The notes beneath the pieces were generated by a model. The model had not been told where the DNA came from. It saw nothing but the letters and a program-made list of their open reading frames with translations, and did no database searches. From contig NZ_CP027858.1 of the NCBI RefSeq assembly GCF_005519465.1, positions 5,394,001 through 5,458,000 of the forward strand: a stretch of 64,000 bases of DNA. Reading direction: 5' to 3'. Shown piece by piece: positions 34,823-43,436 of this stretch. Numbering within the stretch: the stretch's first letter is position 1; every line of letters starts with the position of its first letter. The position numbers and the translations under genes were made by a program. Origin of the DNA: Streptomyces clavuligerus. Its GTDB lineage: Bacteria > Actinomycetota > Actinomycetes > Streptomycetales > Streptomycetaceae.

Positions 34823-35248
34823 TCATCCCTCCTCGGTCCGGGAGTCCTCCCAGGCCGAAGGGTCCGGGGGAGGGTAGGCGCCGTTCTCGTCGTGGTCCTC
34901 CCGGCCGGTGACCGGCGGGTTGAAGACACAGACACAGCGGAAGTCGGTCTTCGGGCGGAGCGTGTGGCGCTCGTGCCCGTCCAGGAGATACATCGTTCCC
35001 GGCTCGATCCAGTGGGTCTCGCCGGTCTCCTCGTCGGTCAGCTCGGCCTCGCCCGCCACACACAGGACGGCCTCGACGTGGTGCGCGTACCACATCGACG
35101 TCTGTGTCCCGGCGTAGAGCACGGTCTCGTGGAACGAGAAACCCGCCTTCTCCCGGGCGAGGACGAGCCGTTTGCTCTCCCAGGTGCCCGACGCGGACCT
35201 CACATGGCGCTCGGTGTTCTCGATGTCCTTCAGCGATCGGACGATCAC
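34823..35248 (-). CDS. ectC: L-ectoine synthase
   Basis: A 141-residue cupin that cyclises N-gamma-acetyl-diaminobutyrate to ectoine. It starts [16 protein letters not shown] and contains [34 protein letters not shown] and [13 protein letters not shown], all typical of EctC. The acidic C-terminal tail is slightly long. It is third in ectABCD and separated from ectB by about 120 bp of decamer repeats, an unusually wide gap for this operon. Confidence 0.95.
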   Translation of the reverse strand: MIVRSLKDIENTERHVRSASGTWESKRLVLAREKAGFSFHETVLYAGTQTSMWYAHHVEAVLCVAGEAELTDEETGETHWIEPGTMYLLDGHERHTLRPKTDFRCVCVFNPPVTGREDHDENGAYPPPDPSAWEDSRTEEG

Positions 35249-35280
35249 GGGTGCACGGCCTTTCTGGCTACGGGTACTTT

Positions 35281-35370
35281 CTGCTGCTTGTGGCTGCTGA
35301 CGGCTGCTGACGGCTGCTTGCGGTCGCTTGCGGTCGCTTGCGGTCGCTTGCGGTTGCTGGTGGCGGTGTC
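35281..35370. repeat. Decamer repeat array between ectC and ectB
   Basis: Nine consecutive 10-mers can be laid out from 35281. The core is three exact CGGTCGCTTG units (35321-35350) flanked by CGGCTGCTTG, two GGCTGCTGA-type units and CGGTTGCTGG. The array reaches the last bases of ectB. On the transcribed strand it reads as CAAGCGACCG units. Confidence 0.8.
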
Positions 35371-36637
35371 AGGCGGTCTCGCGGACGGAACGGGCCAGGA
35401 CGCGCAGCCCCTCGTCCAGCTCCTCGGGGGTGATCGTCAGCGGCGGCAGCAGCTTCACCACCTCGCCGCGCGGCCCGGAGGTCTCCAGCAGCAGCCCCCG
35501 TTCGAAGGCGCGGGAGCAGACCGCTCCGGCCCGCCGGGGGTCGGTGAACTCCAGCCCCCACACCAGGCCCCGGCCCCGGAAGCACACTCCCGGATCGCCG
35601 CTCTCCGCCGCGATCGCGAGCAGCGCCTCCTGGACCTGTTCGCCCCGGACGAGGGTCTGCTTCTCCATCTGCCCGTCCGCCCAGTAGGTGTCGAGCGCGG
35701 CGGCGGCGGTGACGAAGGCCGGGTTGTGGCCCCGGAAGGTGCCGTTGTGCTCGCCGGGCTCCCAGATGTCCAGCTCCGGCTTGAACAGACAGAGCGACAT
35801 GGGCAGTCCGTAGCCGCTGATGGACTTGGACAGGGTGACGATGTCCGGGGTGATGCCCGCCTCCTCGAAGGAGAAGAAGCCGCCGGTCCGGCCGCACCCC
35901 ATCTGGATGTCGTCCACGATCAGCAGCATGTCCCGGCGTTCGCACAGCGACTGGAGCGCGCGCAGCCACTCGGCGCGGGCGACGTTGATCCCGCCCTCGC
36001 CCTGGACCGTCTCCACGATCACGGCGGCGGGCTGGTTGAGGCCGGAACCGCGGTCCTCCAGCAGCCGTTCGAACCAGAGGAAGTCCGGCACGGTGCCGTC
36101 GAAGTAGTGGTCGAACGGCATCGGGGTGCCGTGCACCAGCGGAATCCCGGCCCCCGCCCGTTTGAAGGCGTTGCCGGTGACGGCGAGCGAGCCCAGCGAC
36201 ATGCCGTGGAAGGCGTTGGTGAACGAGACCACCGACTCCCGGCCCTTGACCTTGCGGGCCAGCTTGAGCGCCGCCTCCACGGCGTTGGTCCCCGTCGGCC
36301 CGGGGAACATCACCTTGTACGGCAGATCGCGCGGACGCAGCACGATGTTCTGGAAGGACTCCAGGAAGGCCCGCTTGGCGGTGGTGGCCATGTCCAGGCC
36401 GTGGACGATGCCGTCGCGCTCGATGTAGTCGAGGAGGGCCCGTTTCAGGACTGGGTTGTTGTGGCCGTAGTTGAGCGATCCCGCCCCGGCGAAGAAGTCG
36501 AGATAGCTGTGGCCGTCCTCGTCGTGGACGCGGCAGCCCCGGGCATGGTCGAAGACGGCGGGCCAGCCGCGGCAGTAGCTGCGGACCTCGGACTCCAGGG
36601 TCTCGAAGACGCTCAGGGCGGGCGGGGTGATGGTCAC
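35369..36637 (-). CDS. ectB: Diaminobutyrate-2-oxoglutarate transaminase
   Basis: A 422-residue class III aminotransferase that makes L-2,4-diaminobutyrate from aspartate semialdehyde, the first ectoine step. EctB signatures include FETLESEVRSYCRGWP, SYLDFFAGAGSLNYGHN, MFPGPTGTNAVEAALKLAR, IVDDIQMGCGRTG and TLSKSISGYGLPMS (PLP Lys). It is second in the operon. The 124-bp gap to ectA is purine-rich on the plus strand with GGGAACGGGG-type repeats and contains no gene. Confidence 0.95.
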   Translation of the reverse strand: MTITPPALSVFETLESEVRSYCRGWPAVFDHARGCRVHDEDGHSYLDFFAGAGSLNYGHNNPVLKRALLDYIERDGIVHGLDMATTAKRAFLESFQNIVLRPRDLPYKVMFPGPTGTNAVEAALKLARKVKGRESVVSFTNAFHGMSLGSLAVTGNAFKRAGAGIPLVHGTPMPFDHYFDGTVPDFLWFERLLEDRGSGLNQPAAVIVETVQGEGGINVARAEWLRALQSLCERRDMLLIVDDIQMGCGRTGGFFSFEEAGITPDIVTLSKSISGYGLPMSLCLFKPELDIWEPGEHNGTFRGHNPAFVTAAAALDTYWADGQMEKQTLVRGEQVQEALLAIAAESGDPGVCFRGRGLVWGLEFTDPRRAGAVCSRAFERGLLLETSGPRGEVVKLLPPLTITPEELDEGLRVLARSVRETA

Positions 36638-36761
36638 GGCGGTCTCCTGAGGGGGTGGTCGGTCGTGCGGAGCGAACAGAGGGAGCGGAGAGGGAGCGCA
36701 GAGGGCGGGGAGGGCTGAGGGAACGGGGGGCCGGGGGAACGGGGGCCGAGCGGGCGGGGTC

Positions 36762-37367
36762 TCAGTCCCGGAAGGGGCCCATCCGGTACAGCACCTCGGG
36801 CTGGTGCGCCGGGGTGCCTGCCGCCCCGTCCGGCTCCCGGGGGAACAGCGGCCCGTCGAAGAGCACTTCGCGTTCGAGCCGGACCCCGTGGCGCCGCGCG
36901 TACGAGGTGAAGAGCCGGTCGGACGCGGTGTTGTCGGGGGTGACGGTCGCCTCGACCTCGCGCACCCCCTGCCCGGCGGTCACCCGGGCGGTCAGTGTGT
37001 CGAGCAGGGTCCCGGCCAGCCCCCGCCCCCGGTGCGCGCGGTCGACGGCGATCTGCCAGACCACCAGCGCATGTGGCCGACCGGGCCGGAGATAGCCGGT
37101 GACGAAGGCGATCGGCGCGCCCGCCGCGTCCCGCGCCACCAGCGAGGTGGCGGCGAAGTCCCGGCACCAGAGCAGATAGCTGTAGGGGGAGTTGAGGTCC
37201 AGGGTCCGGGTGTCCCGGGCGAGCCGCCAGAGCGCCGCCCCGTCCGTCACCCGCGGGCTCTCGACCGTGGTGAATTCCCCGGTGCTTCCGGTGCTTCCGG
37301 CGTTCTCGGTGAATCCGCTGCTTTCGGTGCGGTCGGCTTGGGGGCGAGGTTCTTGCACGGTGGTCAT
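36762..37367 (-). CDS. ectA: L-2,4-diaminobutyrate N-acetyltransferase
   Basis: A 201-residue GNAT enzyme that acetylates diaminobutyrate from acetyl-CoA. EctA features are LNSPYSYLLWCRDFAATSLV, the acetyl-CoA loop VDRAHRGRGLAGTLLD and EVEATVTPDNTASDRLF. ATG 37367 has GCGAGG upstream; the frame extends to 37511 without a family match. Residues 1-35 are a Ser/Gly/Thr-rich extension. It is the first gene of ectABCD, so the operon promoter lies upstream at 37368-37500. Confidence 0.95.
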   Translation of the reverse strand: MTTVQEPRPQADRTESSGFTENAGSTGSTGEFTTVESPRVTDGAALWRLARDTRTLDLNSPYSYLLWCRDFAATSLVARDAAGAPIAFVTGYLRPGRPHALVVWQIAVDRAHRGRGLAGTLLDTLTARVTAGQGVREVEATVTPDNTASDRLFTSYARRHGVRLEREVLFDGPLFPREPDGAAGTPAHQPEVLYRMGPFRD

Positions 37368-37381
37368 GACCTCGCAACTTA

Positions 37382-37403
37382 CCGATCGGAAAGGGAATAT
37401 TCC
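37382..37403. promoter_or_regulatory. Palindromes in the ect operon leader
   Basis: CCGATCGG (37382-37389) and GGAATATTCC (37394-37403) are perfect palindromes 15-36 bp before ectA in an unusually AT-rich stretch. They may be part of the osmotic promoter or an operator. The rest of 37404-37606 contains no gene. Confidence 0.35.
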
Positions 37404-37606
37404 TGGTCGTGAACGCTTGGACCGATGGTCGGCCCGTGTTATCGCGCGGGCGTGAATCCCTGGCCGGCAGCTCAGAAGTATGGAGGCTTTTGTCCGGCAT
37501 ATATACCGCAAAAAGGGCGCGATGTGGGGTCGGTCACATCCGTTCGGATCTTGTTGGAATCTTTGCGTTTACCGCTCGAAAGGCGGGGAAAAAGAGGGAA
37601 AGAAAA

Positions 37607-37641
37607 ATACGGGCAGCCGCCAGAAAAGCGACTGCCCGTAT
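37607..37641 (-). terminator. Rho-independent terminator with U-tract for the class V aminotransferase gene
   Basis: ATACGGGCAG (37607-37616) pairs with CTGCCCGTAT (37632-37641). On the minus strand the hairpin is followed by a T-rich run (37585-37606). This is the only classical hairpin-plus-U terminator noticed in the window. Confidence 0.85.
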
Positions 37642-37724
37642 GGATTGACTTCTCAGGAAAGCGGCGGACCGGAAAGCGGTGGGCCAGAAAGAGACGGACC
37701 GCGAAGAGGCGGACCGGAAAGCGG

Positions 37725-38825
37725 TCAGGCCCAGACCTCGGAGACCGCGCGGCCCGCCGCCACCGGGTCCACCGTCGCGCCCGCCTCGGCGAGGGCGACC
37801 CCCAGGGCCGCCAGCGAGGAGCGCACCGCGCCCCGGGTGGCGTCCACCCCGTAGTGGTTGACCCGGATCATCTCCTTGGCGAGCGCCCCGCCGCCCGCGA
37901 TCAGCGGCAGCGAGGGGTCCGCCGCCAGCGCCTTCGTCACCAGCGCGGAGGCGTCCATCCCGGCGGGCGCGCGCAGCGTGGTGGCCACCGGGGCGGCGTC
38001 CTTCGCCTCGTACACATACGGCTCAAGACCGCCGCCGAGGGCCAGCGCCCCCGCCCGGGTCGCCGCCGCCGCGTGCGCGTGCCGCTCCATGACGGCCGTC
38101 AGCCCCTCCGACTCGATCCGCTCGACGCACGCCTCCAGCGCCAGCATCTCCAACTGGGCGGGGGCGTGCAGCAGCGCCGTGCGACCGCCGTCGATCCACC
38201 GCTCCTTCCAGTCGAGCAGCGAGAGGTACGAGCGCCGGGGCGCGGCCGGGTTGGCCGCGAACCGCTCCCAGGCGCGGGGGCTCACCGACACCGCCGACAC
38301 ACCCGCCGGGCCGCCCATCGCCTTCTGGGCGCCGATCACGCACAGGTCCACGCCCCACGCGTCCGGCAGCAGCGGCTCGGCGGCCACCGAGGCCACCGCG
38401 TCCAGCATGAACAGGGCCCCGTGGCGGCGGACCGCCTCACCGATCTCCGCGACCGGGTTGGTGTTGCCGGTGGCGGCCTCCGCGTGCACCAGCGAGACGA
38501 AGTCGATCTCGGGGTGGGCCGCGAGCGCCCGCTCCACCTGCTCGGCGGTGACCGCCGTGTGGAAGGGGACCTCCAGATCGACGACCCGGGCGCCGCAGTC
38601 GCGCAGCCAGTTGCCGAAGGTCTGGCCGTACGGGCCGGTCACGACGTTCAGCGCGGTCGACCCGGCGCGGGCCCCGGAGCGGATGCAGCCCTCCAGCGGC
38701 AGCAGCGCCTCACCCTGGGTGATCACCACGTCCTGCTCCGTGTCGAGCAGGGCGGCGACCCGCGCCGCGATGCGCGCGAAGTGCTCGGCGGTGAGCGGGG
38801 GCAGGTCCAGAAGCGGATGAGTCAC
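37725..38825 (-). CDS. Class V aminotransferase (alanine-glyoxylate type)
   Basis: A 366-residue PLP enzyme. VITQGEALLPLEGCIRS, NVVTGPYGQTFGNWLRDCG, VHAEAATGNTNPV, LDAVASVAAEPL (cofactor Asp) and CVIGAQKAMGGPAGVSAV (PLP Lys) match the alanine-glyoxylate/serine-pyruvate branch. The family also includes 2-aminoethylphosphonate and purine-catabolic aminotransferases, so the substrate is open. ATG 38825 is close to the divergent amidohydrolase gene. The gap 37642-37724 carries a duplicated GGCGGACCGGAAAGCGGT element. Confidence 0.85.
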   Translation of the reverse strand: MTHPLLDLPPLTAEHFARIAARVAALLDTEQDVVITQGEALLPLEGCIRSGARAGSTALNVVTGPYGQTFGNWLRDCGARVVDLEVPFHTAVTAEQVERALAAHPEIDFVSLVHAEAATGNTNPVAEIGEAVRRHGALFMLDAVASVAAEPLLPDAWGVDLCVIGAQKAMGGPAGVSAVSVSPRAWERFAANPAAPRRSYLSLLDWKERWIDGGRTALLHAPAQLEMLALEACVERIESEGLTAVMERHAHAAAATRAGALALGGGLEPYVYEAKDAAPVATTLRAPAGMDASALVTKALAADPSLPLIAGGGALAKEMIRVNHYGVDATRGAVRSSLAALGVALAEAGATVDPVAAGRAVSEVWA

Positions 38826-38983
38826 GGCGGTGCCTTCTTCGGAATTGAGTGCGCTCGACCGGCCTTGTCCGGTCTCCGGGACGAGAGTAGCCGCCCGTCC
38901 GCACCCGGCCCCGGCCTCCCCGGCCCGGGCCCGGGCGCCCCCGGGGCGGTCCCGCCCCGTGTGGCTGCTCGTACAGTGCGGGC

Positions 38984-40075
38984 ATGAGCGATCGCGTGGA
39001 ACTGCATGTGAAGGGGCGGGTGCTCGTCGGCCCGGAGGAGGTGCGGGACGAACTGTGGGTCGTCGGCGGCCGGATCACCTACCGGCGCCCGGCCGGCGCC
39101 GACACGGCGCCCACGGTCACCGGCTGGGCGCTGCCCGGCCTGGTCGACGCCCACTGCCATGTGGGACTCGACGCGCACGGCCCGGTGGACGACGCCACCA
39201 GCGAGCGGCAGGCGCGCTTCGACCGGGACGCGGGCACGCTGCTGATCCGGGACGCGGGCTCGCCCTCCGACACCCGCTGGATCGACGACCGCGAGGACCT
39301 GCCGAAGATCATCCGCGCGGGCCGGCACATCGCCCGCACCCGCCGCTACATCCGCAACTACGCCCATGAGATCGAACCGGACGACCTGGTCGCGTATGTG
39401 GCCCGGGAGGCGCGGCGCGGCGACGGCTGGGTGAAGCTCGTCGGCGACTGGATCGACCGGGAGGTGGGGGACCTCACCGCCTGCTGGCCGCGCGGCGCGG
39501 TCGAGGCGGCCATCGCCGAGGCCCACCGGCTGGGCGCCCGGGTCACCGCGCACTGCTTCGCCGAGGACTCCCTGCGGGACCTGGTGGAGGCGGGCATCGA
39601 CTGCGTCGAGCACGCCACCGGACTCACCGAGGACACCATTCCGCTCTTCGCCGAACGCGGGGTCGCGATCGTGCCCACCCTGGTCAACATCGCCACCTTC
39701 CCGGCCCTCGCGGACGGCGGCGAGGCCAAGTTCCCCGCCTGGTCGGCCCATATGCGCCGACTGCACGCGCGGCGCCACGACACCGTCCGCTCCGCGTACG
39801 ACGCGGGCATCCCGGTCTTCGTCGGCACCGACGCGGGCGGCTCGCTGCCCCACGGCCTGGTCGCCGCCGAGGTGGCCGAACTCGTCACGGCGGGCCTTCC
39901 GCCGCTCGCGGCGCTCTCGGCCACCACCTGGGGCGCCCGCGCCTGGCTCGGCAGGCCGGGCCTGGACGAGGGCGCCCCCGCCGACCTGGTGGTCTACGAG
40001 GAAGATCCGCGCGCCGACGTCCGGGTACTGGCCGCCCCGCTGCGGATCGTCCTGCGCGGCAGGGTGGTCGGCTGA
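38984..40075 (+). CDS. Amidohydrolase-family metal hydrolase
   Basis: A 363-residue TIM-barrel hydrolase. Metal ligands are seen in VDAHCHVGLD, WVKLVGDW (bridging Lys), TAHCFAED, CVEHATG and FVGTDAGGSLPHG (catalytic Asp), the complete dinuclear set of the imidazolonepropionase/prolidase-like branch. The substrate is unknown; such enzymes cleave cyclic amides or dipeptides. ATG 38984 is 158 bp from the divergent aminotransferase. It may act with that gene on a nitrogenous compound, but this is a guess from position. Confidence 0.85.
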   Translation: MSDRVELHVKGRVLVGPEEVRDELWVVGGRITYRRPAGADTAPTVTGWALPGLVDAHCHVGLDAHGPVDDATSERQARFDRDAGTLLIRDAGSPSDTRWIDDREDLPKIIRAGRHIARTRRYIRNYAHEIEPDDLVAYVAREARRGDGWVKLVGDWIDREVGDLTACWPRGAVEAAIAEAHRLGARVTAHCFAEDSLRDLVEAGIDCVEHATGLTEDTIPLFAERGVAIVPTLVNIATFPALADGGEAKFPAWSAHMRRLHARRHDTVRSAYDAGIPVFVGTDAGGSLPHGLVAAEVAELVTAGLPPLAALSATTWGARAWLGRPGLDEGAPADLVVYEEDPRADVRVLAAPLRIVLRGRVVG

Positions 40076-40494
40076 GCCCGTCCGGTGCCGGGTGCCGCCG
40101 CGCTCGCCGGCCGGTCGGGCCGGGTCCGTACGACGGCGCGTGCCGCCGCACCGGTCGACGCCGCGCCCGCCCCGCCGGCCGGGCCCGGCCGGCCAGGTGC
40201 GCCGCCGCACCGGTCCGGCCCGGTCGGTATGTGTGCCGCCGCACCGGCCGGGTTCGGCCGAACGCGGTTGACGGCGCGTGACGCCGTGCCGGTCCGGGTC
40301 GTTGACCACACGGTGCTCAGCCCCCTCGGCCGGGGCCGGTGGGAACAGCCGTACCGCAGGATTCGAACGCGGACTCGGAAACCACCCGTTGGGATGAACT
40401 GACGCCAGGTGTCTGTCAGTTCACTCTCAGTGCGTAAGTATTCCGGTGTCCCTGTCGCCGCCTCCCGGGTCCTCTCCCGTCGGCGGGCGACGTC
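40076..40494. other. Gene-free interval
   Basis: About 420 bp without a supportable gene. The left half is very GC-rich with three copies of GCCGCCGCACCGG (near 40142, 40201 and 40235). The right half (40400-40460) is less GC-rich (GTCAGTTCACTCTCAG) and probably holds the promoter of the next gene. No riboswitch or tRNA was recognised. Confidence 0.5.
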
Positions 40495-40521
40495 ATGACT
40501 TCTGTGGGGGTTCCACCAACC

Positions 40522-41499
40522 GTGAACAGCAACACCTTCCGCATGCCCGCACGCCGCTGCGCCGCCGCCACGGCCGCCGTCGCGCTGCTCGCGGGGCCCG
40601 TGGCCCTGGCCGGTCCGGCTGCGGCCACCGGGAGCGGGGCCCAGGGGCGGGCGAGCGCGGTCGTCCTCCGCGCCGGACTCGATGTCTCGCTGCTCGACAA
40701 GACCGTCCAGGTGCCGGTGAACACCTCGCTCAACGAGGTCACCGCACCCGCGTCGGCCTCCCGCACCGCGCTCACCGTACGGCTCGACGGGGTCGACGGG
40801 GGCCGTCCCGTCCAGCTCGCCCGCGCGGACGTGGCCACCGCGCGCGCCACCACGGAACAGGGGCGGACCGAGGGGTACGCCCGGCTCGCGGGGGCCCGGG
40901 TGCAGCTTCCGGGGCTGCCGCTGATCCCGCTCGTCGAGATCGGGAAGGCCACCTCCCGGGCCGTCTGCGCCGCGGGGGCGCGGCCGGTGGCCGAGTCGGT
41001 CCTGCTGGGCCCGGTGAAGGTGCTCGGCAAGGAGGTCACCCTCACCGCGGCGGGGACCACCCGGGTCACCGCGGCGGGCGTCGGCGAGGTCACCCTCGAC
41101 CTGGCCCGCAAGCAGATCGCCTCCACCACCGCGGCGGCCACGGCGCTGGAGCTGAGGGTCGCGGTCAACCCGCTCAAGCTGAACGTCGCCGAGGTGAACG
41201 GCACCGTCACCCTCGCCAAGGCGACCTGCGAGGCGCCCCGGGCGGCCGTGAAGCCCCCGGCGGAGCAGCCCACCGAGCAGCCCACGGAACGGCCCACGGA
41301 ACAGCCCACCGGCCCGGCGAAGCCCGAGACCCCCCAGAAGCCGGGCATCGAGCCGCAGGGGCCGAACGAGAACCTCGCCGAGACCGGCGGCACCTCCGCG
41401 ACCGCCTATATCGCGGGCGGCGCCGCCGTGCTGCTGGCCCTGGGCGGCGGAACCGTCCTGGTGGCCCGCAACCGCGCCCGGGCCCGTGCCCGGGGCTGA
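40522..41499 (+). CDS. Secreted surface protein with class E sortase signal
   Basis: A 325-residue protein. It has a signal peptide (NSNTFRMPARRCAAAT, an Ala/Val/Leu core, and cleavage near GPAAATGSG) and a beta-rich body (VQVPVNTSLNEVTAPA, VGEVTLDLARK). A Pro/Thr/Glu-rich stalk with repeated EQPTE follows, then LAETGG, a hydrophobic stretch and an Arg-rich tail. LAxTG plus membrane segment plus basic tail is the cell-wall sorting signal used by class E sortases in Streptomyces. The start is uncertain: GTG 40522 or ATG 40495. The protein neighbours cobC, as in other streptomycetes as far as I recall. Function unknown. Confidence 0.75.
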   Translation: MNSNTFRMPARRCAAATAAVALLAGPVALAGPAAATGSGAQGRASAVVLRAGLDVSLLDKTVQVPVNTSLNEVTAPASASRTALTVRLDGVDGGRPVQLARADVATARATTEQGRTEGYARLAGARVQLPGLPLIPLVEIGKATSRAVCAAGARPVAESVLLGPVKVLGKEVTLTAAGTTRVTAAGVGEVTLDLARKQIASTTAAATALELRVAVNPLKLNVAEVNGTVTLAKATCEAPRAAVKPPAEQPTEQPTERPTEQPTGPAKPETPQKPGIEPQGPNENLAETGGTSATAYIAGGAAVLLALGGGTVLVARNRARARARG

Positions 41500-41528
41500 C
41501 CCGCGGTCGGCGGCGGCCGAGTGAGGAA

Positions 41529-41567
41529 CACGGCCCCGGAGCGGCTCCCACCCGCCCCGGGGCCGTG
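41529..41567. terminator. Bidirectional hairpin between the surface-protein gene and cobC
   Basis: Perfect 11-bp arms (41529-41539 and 41557-41567) lie between the convergent stops at 41499 and 41574. Confidence 0.75.
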
Positions 41568-41573
41568 CCGTGC

Positions 41574-42638
41574 TCAGCCGCAGACCATGGCGAGTGCCTG
41601 GTCCAGCGCCTGGAGGAAACGGTTGGTCGTGACCCGGTCCCGGACCGCTATCCGCAGCCAGTCGGGACCCAGCCCCGGGAACGTGTCGCCGCGCCGCACC
41701 GCGAACCCCAGCAGCCGCAGCCGCTCCCGCACCCGGGCGCCCTCCCGCACATGCGCCAGGACGAACGACGCCTCCGCGGTCGCCACCACCCGGACCTCGT
41801 CGAACTCGGAGAGACCGGCGAGGAGATGGGCACGCTCCACCGCGATCTGCCGGGCGGCCTGCTCGGCCTCCTTCAGCGCGGCGGGGGTCATGCACGCCTC
41901 CGCCGCCGCCAGCGCCGGTGTCGACACCGGCCACAGCGGCTGGGCCCGTTCCAGGGTCCGGATCAGCTCCGGATCGGCCAGCACATAGCCGATCCGCAGC
42001 CCCGCGAGCCCCCAGGTCTTGGTGAGGCTCCGCAGCACCACCAGACCCGGTACGTCGGTACGTTCCGCCAGGGACTCCGCCTCGTCCGGCACGGAGTCCA
42101 TGAACGCCTCGTCCACGACCAGGACCCGGCCGGGCCTGGCCAGCGCGGCGACATCCGCGGCGGGATGCAGCACCGACGTGGGGTTGGTGGGGTTCCCGAC
42201 CACGACCAGGTCCGCCTCCTCCGGAACGGAGTCGGGGTCGAGCCGGAAGCCCTGCTCCTCCCGCAGCAGCAGCCGGTCCACGGTGTGGCCCGCGTCCCGC
42301 AGCGCCGCCTCGGGCTCGGTGAACTGCGGATGCACCACCAGCGGATGGCGGACCGGCAGCGCCCGCGCCAGCAGGACGAACGCCTCCGCCGCGCCCGCCG
42401 TCAGCAGCACCCGCTCGGCGGCGACACCGTGCCGGGCCGCGACGGCCCCGCGCGCGGCCCGCCCGTCGGGGTAGGCCGCCAGGGAACGCAGGGAGCCCGC
42501 GATGCACTCGCGCAGCCACTCGGGGGGAGTGCCCGTACGGACGTTGACCGCGAGATCGGTCAGCAGGGCACCGGAGTCGCGTATCTCGGCGTCGCCGTGG
42601 TGGCGCAGGTCGTGGGGGCCGTCAGTGTGCGTATACAT
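41574..42638 (-). CDS. cobC: CobC-type PLP enzyme (threonine-phosphate decarboxylase-like)
   Basis: A 354-residue class I/II PLP enzyme of the histidinol-phosphate aminotransferase group. It has LAVNVRTGTPPEWLRE, TAGAAEAFVLLARAL, VVVGNPTNPTSVLHP, VVDEAFMDSVP and LRSLTKTWGLAGLRIGYVLA (PLP Lys). In cobalamin loci this type supplies the aminopropanol arm from threonine phosphate, and the nearby cob genes support that role. Outside such loci it would be read as an amino acid aminotransferase. The start ATG 42638 has no good ribosome site; it overlaps the end of a small upstream ORF by 17 bases. Confidence 0.8.
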   Translation of the reverse strand: MYTHTDGPHDLRHHGDAEIRDSGALLTDLAVNVRTGTPPEWLRECIAGSLRSLAAYPDGRAARGAVAARHGVAAERVLLTAGAAEAFVLLARALPVRHPLVVHPQFTEPEAALRDAGHTVDRLLLREEQGFRLDPDSVPEEADLVVVGNPTNPTSVLHPAADVAALARPGRVLVVDEAFMDSVPDEAESLAERTDVPGLVVLRSLTKTWGLAGLRIGYVLADPELIRTLERAQPLWPVSTPALAAAEACMTPAALKEAEQAARQIAVERAHLLAGLSEFDEVRVVATAEASFVLAHVREGARVRERLRLLGFAVRRGDTFPGLGPDWLRIAVRDRVTTNRFLQALDQALAMVCG

Positions 42639-42888
42639 GTGCGTGGCGCCCGTGCTGGTGCGGACCGGCGACCCGGCCGGACCGGGGTCCGTCGGGCCGT
42701 CCGGGTCGGTCGGGTCGGACGGGGCCGGGATGCCCGGCGGGACCGGTGGGCACCACGGGCCGCGCGGGGGACGTGCCGCAGCTGCCGGGGGTTGTCCGCG
42801 GCAGGGAGGCGGATCGTCTCTTCACGGGGACGGCGGGTGCGCCGTCCGGTCTCGCCGTGCCGCTGCGGGTGGCATGGCCGACGTTCAT
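42622..42888 (-). CDS. Possible 88-residue protein with His-rich tail upstream of cobC
   Basis: ATG 42888 is preceded by AGGAG at a 7-base spacing, one of the better ribosome sites in this region. The protein is basic and Pro/Gly/Arg-rich and ends in HQHGRHAHVYAH. Low complexity is common in such GC-rich DNA, so the reading could be chance. The overlap with the cobC start suggests that ribosomes finishing this ORF deliver translation to cobC. The His tail could bind a metal. No family is recognised. Confidence 0.4.
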   Translation of the reverse strand: MNVGHATRSGTARPDGAPAVPVKRRSASLPRTTPGSCGTSPARPVVPTGPAGHPGPVRPDRPGRPDGPRSGRVAGPHQHGRHAHVYAH

Positions 42889-43436
42889 CAGCGTTCTCCT
42901 AGGGGGGTGGGGGACAGAAGCGAGGACGAAGGGGGCGGAAACGGTCACGGGGAAGAGGCCGTCGAAGAGCGGAACGGATCGGCGCTCCGCCCGGCGTGGG
43001 CGCCCGGGGTACCGGACGGCCGGGGAGTACGCCATGGGACGGGCGGGGCGCGTCCTCCTCGCCCCGGTGCCCTGGCCCGTGTGATGCCCGCACGGGTCCC
43101 GGGAATCACCGGTACCCGGTCCGCACCCGGGTGCGCCGGAGCGGTTCCGGCCGTGCCGGGGACGGTGCCGGGCCCGCCGCCCGCCCGCGCACCCCCCGCA
43201 CCGCCGCGGCCCGGCGGCGGCCGGACACGGGGACGGCGGGAGGGGGTACGGGGGTCCGTGCGGCGGACGGACCCCCCGGCGGTGGGCCGGAGAACCGGGC
43301 GGATACCCGGAGACGGACGCGGGTCGGACGGCCGCCGCCCGCGCGGCTCCGGGCACGGGCAGCACGGAGCCGACCCCACCGCTCAGCGGAAGGGCCCCCG
43401 CGCGCCGCGCGGCTCCGGGCGTGGGGGCGCGCGGAA
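42889..43436. other. Gene-free interval
   Basis: About 550 bp of very GC-rich sequence between the small ORF and the CbiG-CobJ chimera. Open frames here are long only because of composition. I see no gene. In other streptomycetes corrin-ring genes often occupy this position next to cobC, so the gap may mark a deletion. Confidence 0.4.

Noticed and set aside
35281..35370. CRISPR-like array
   Set aside because: Units are 10 bp, contiguous and without spacers; no cas genes are present.
40340..40400. GTTCGAATCC T-loop-like string on the minus strand, suggesting a tRNA
   Set aside because: The flanking bases do not form a T-stem and no acceptor, D or anticodon arms can be drawn.
43058..43140. 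Stretch resembling part of a cobalamin riboswitch (CCGGTGATTCC and GGCCAGGGCACC on the minus strand) upstream of cobC
   Set aside because: The CCCGC-ACTGT core and a proper B12 box are missing, unlike the clear riboswitch at 52255-52375. A covariance-model search would settle it.
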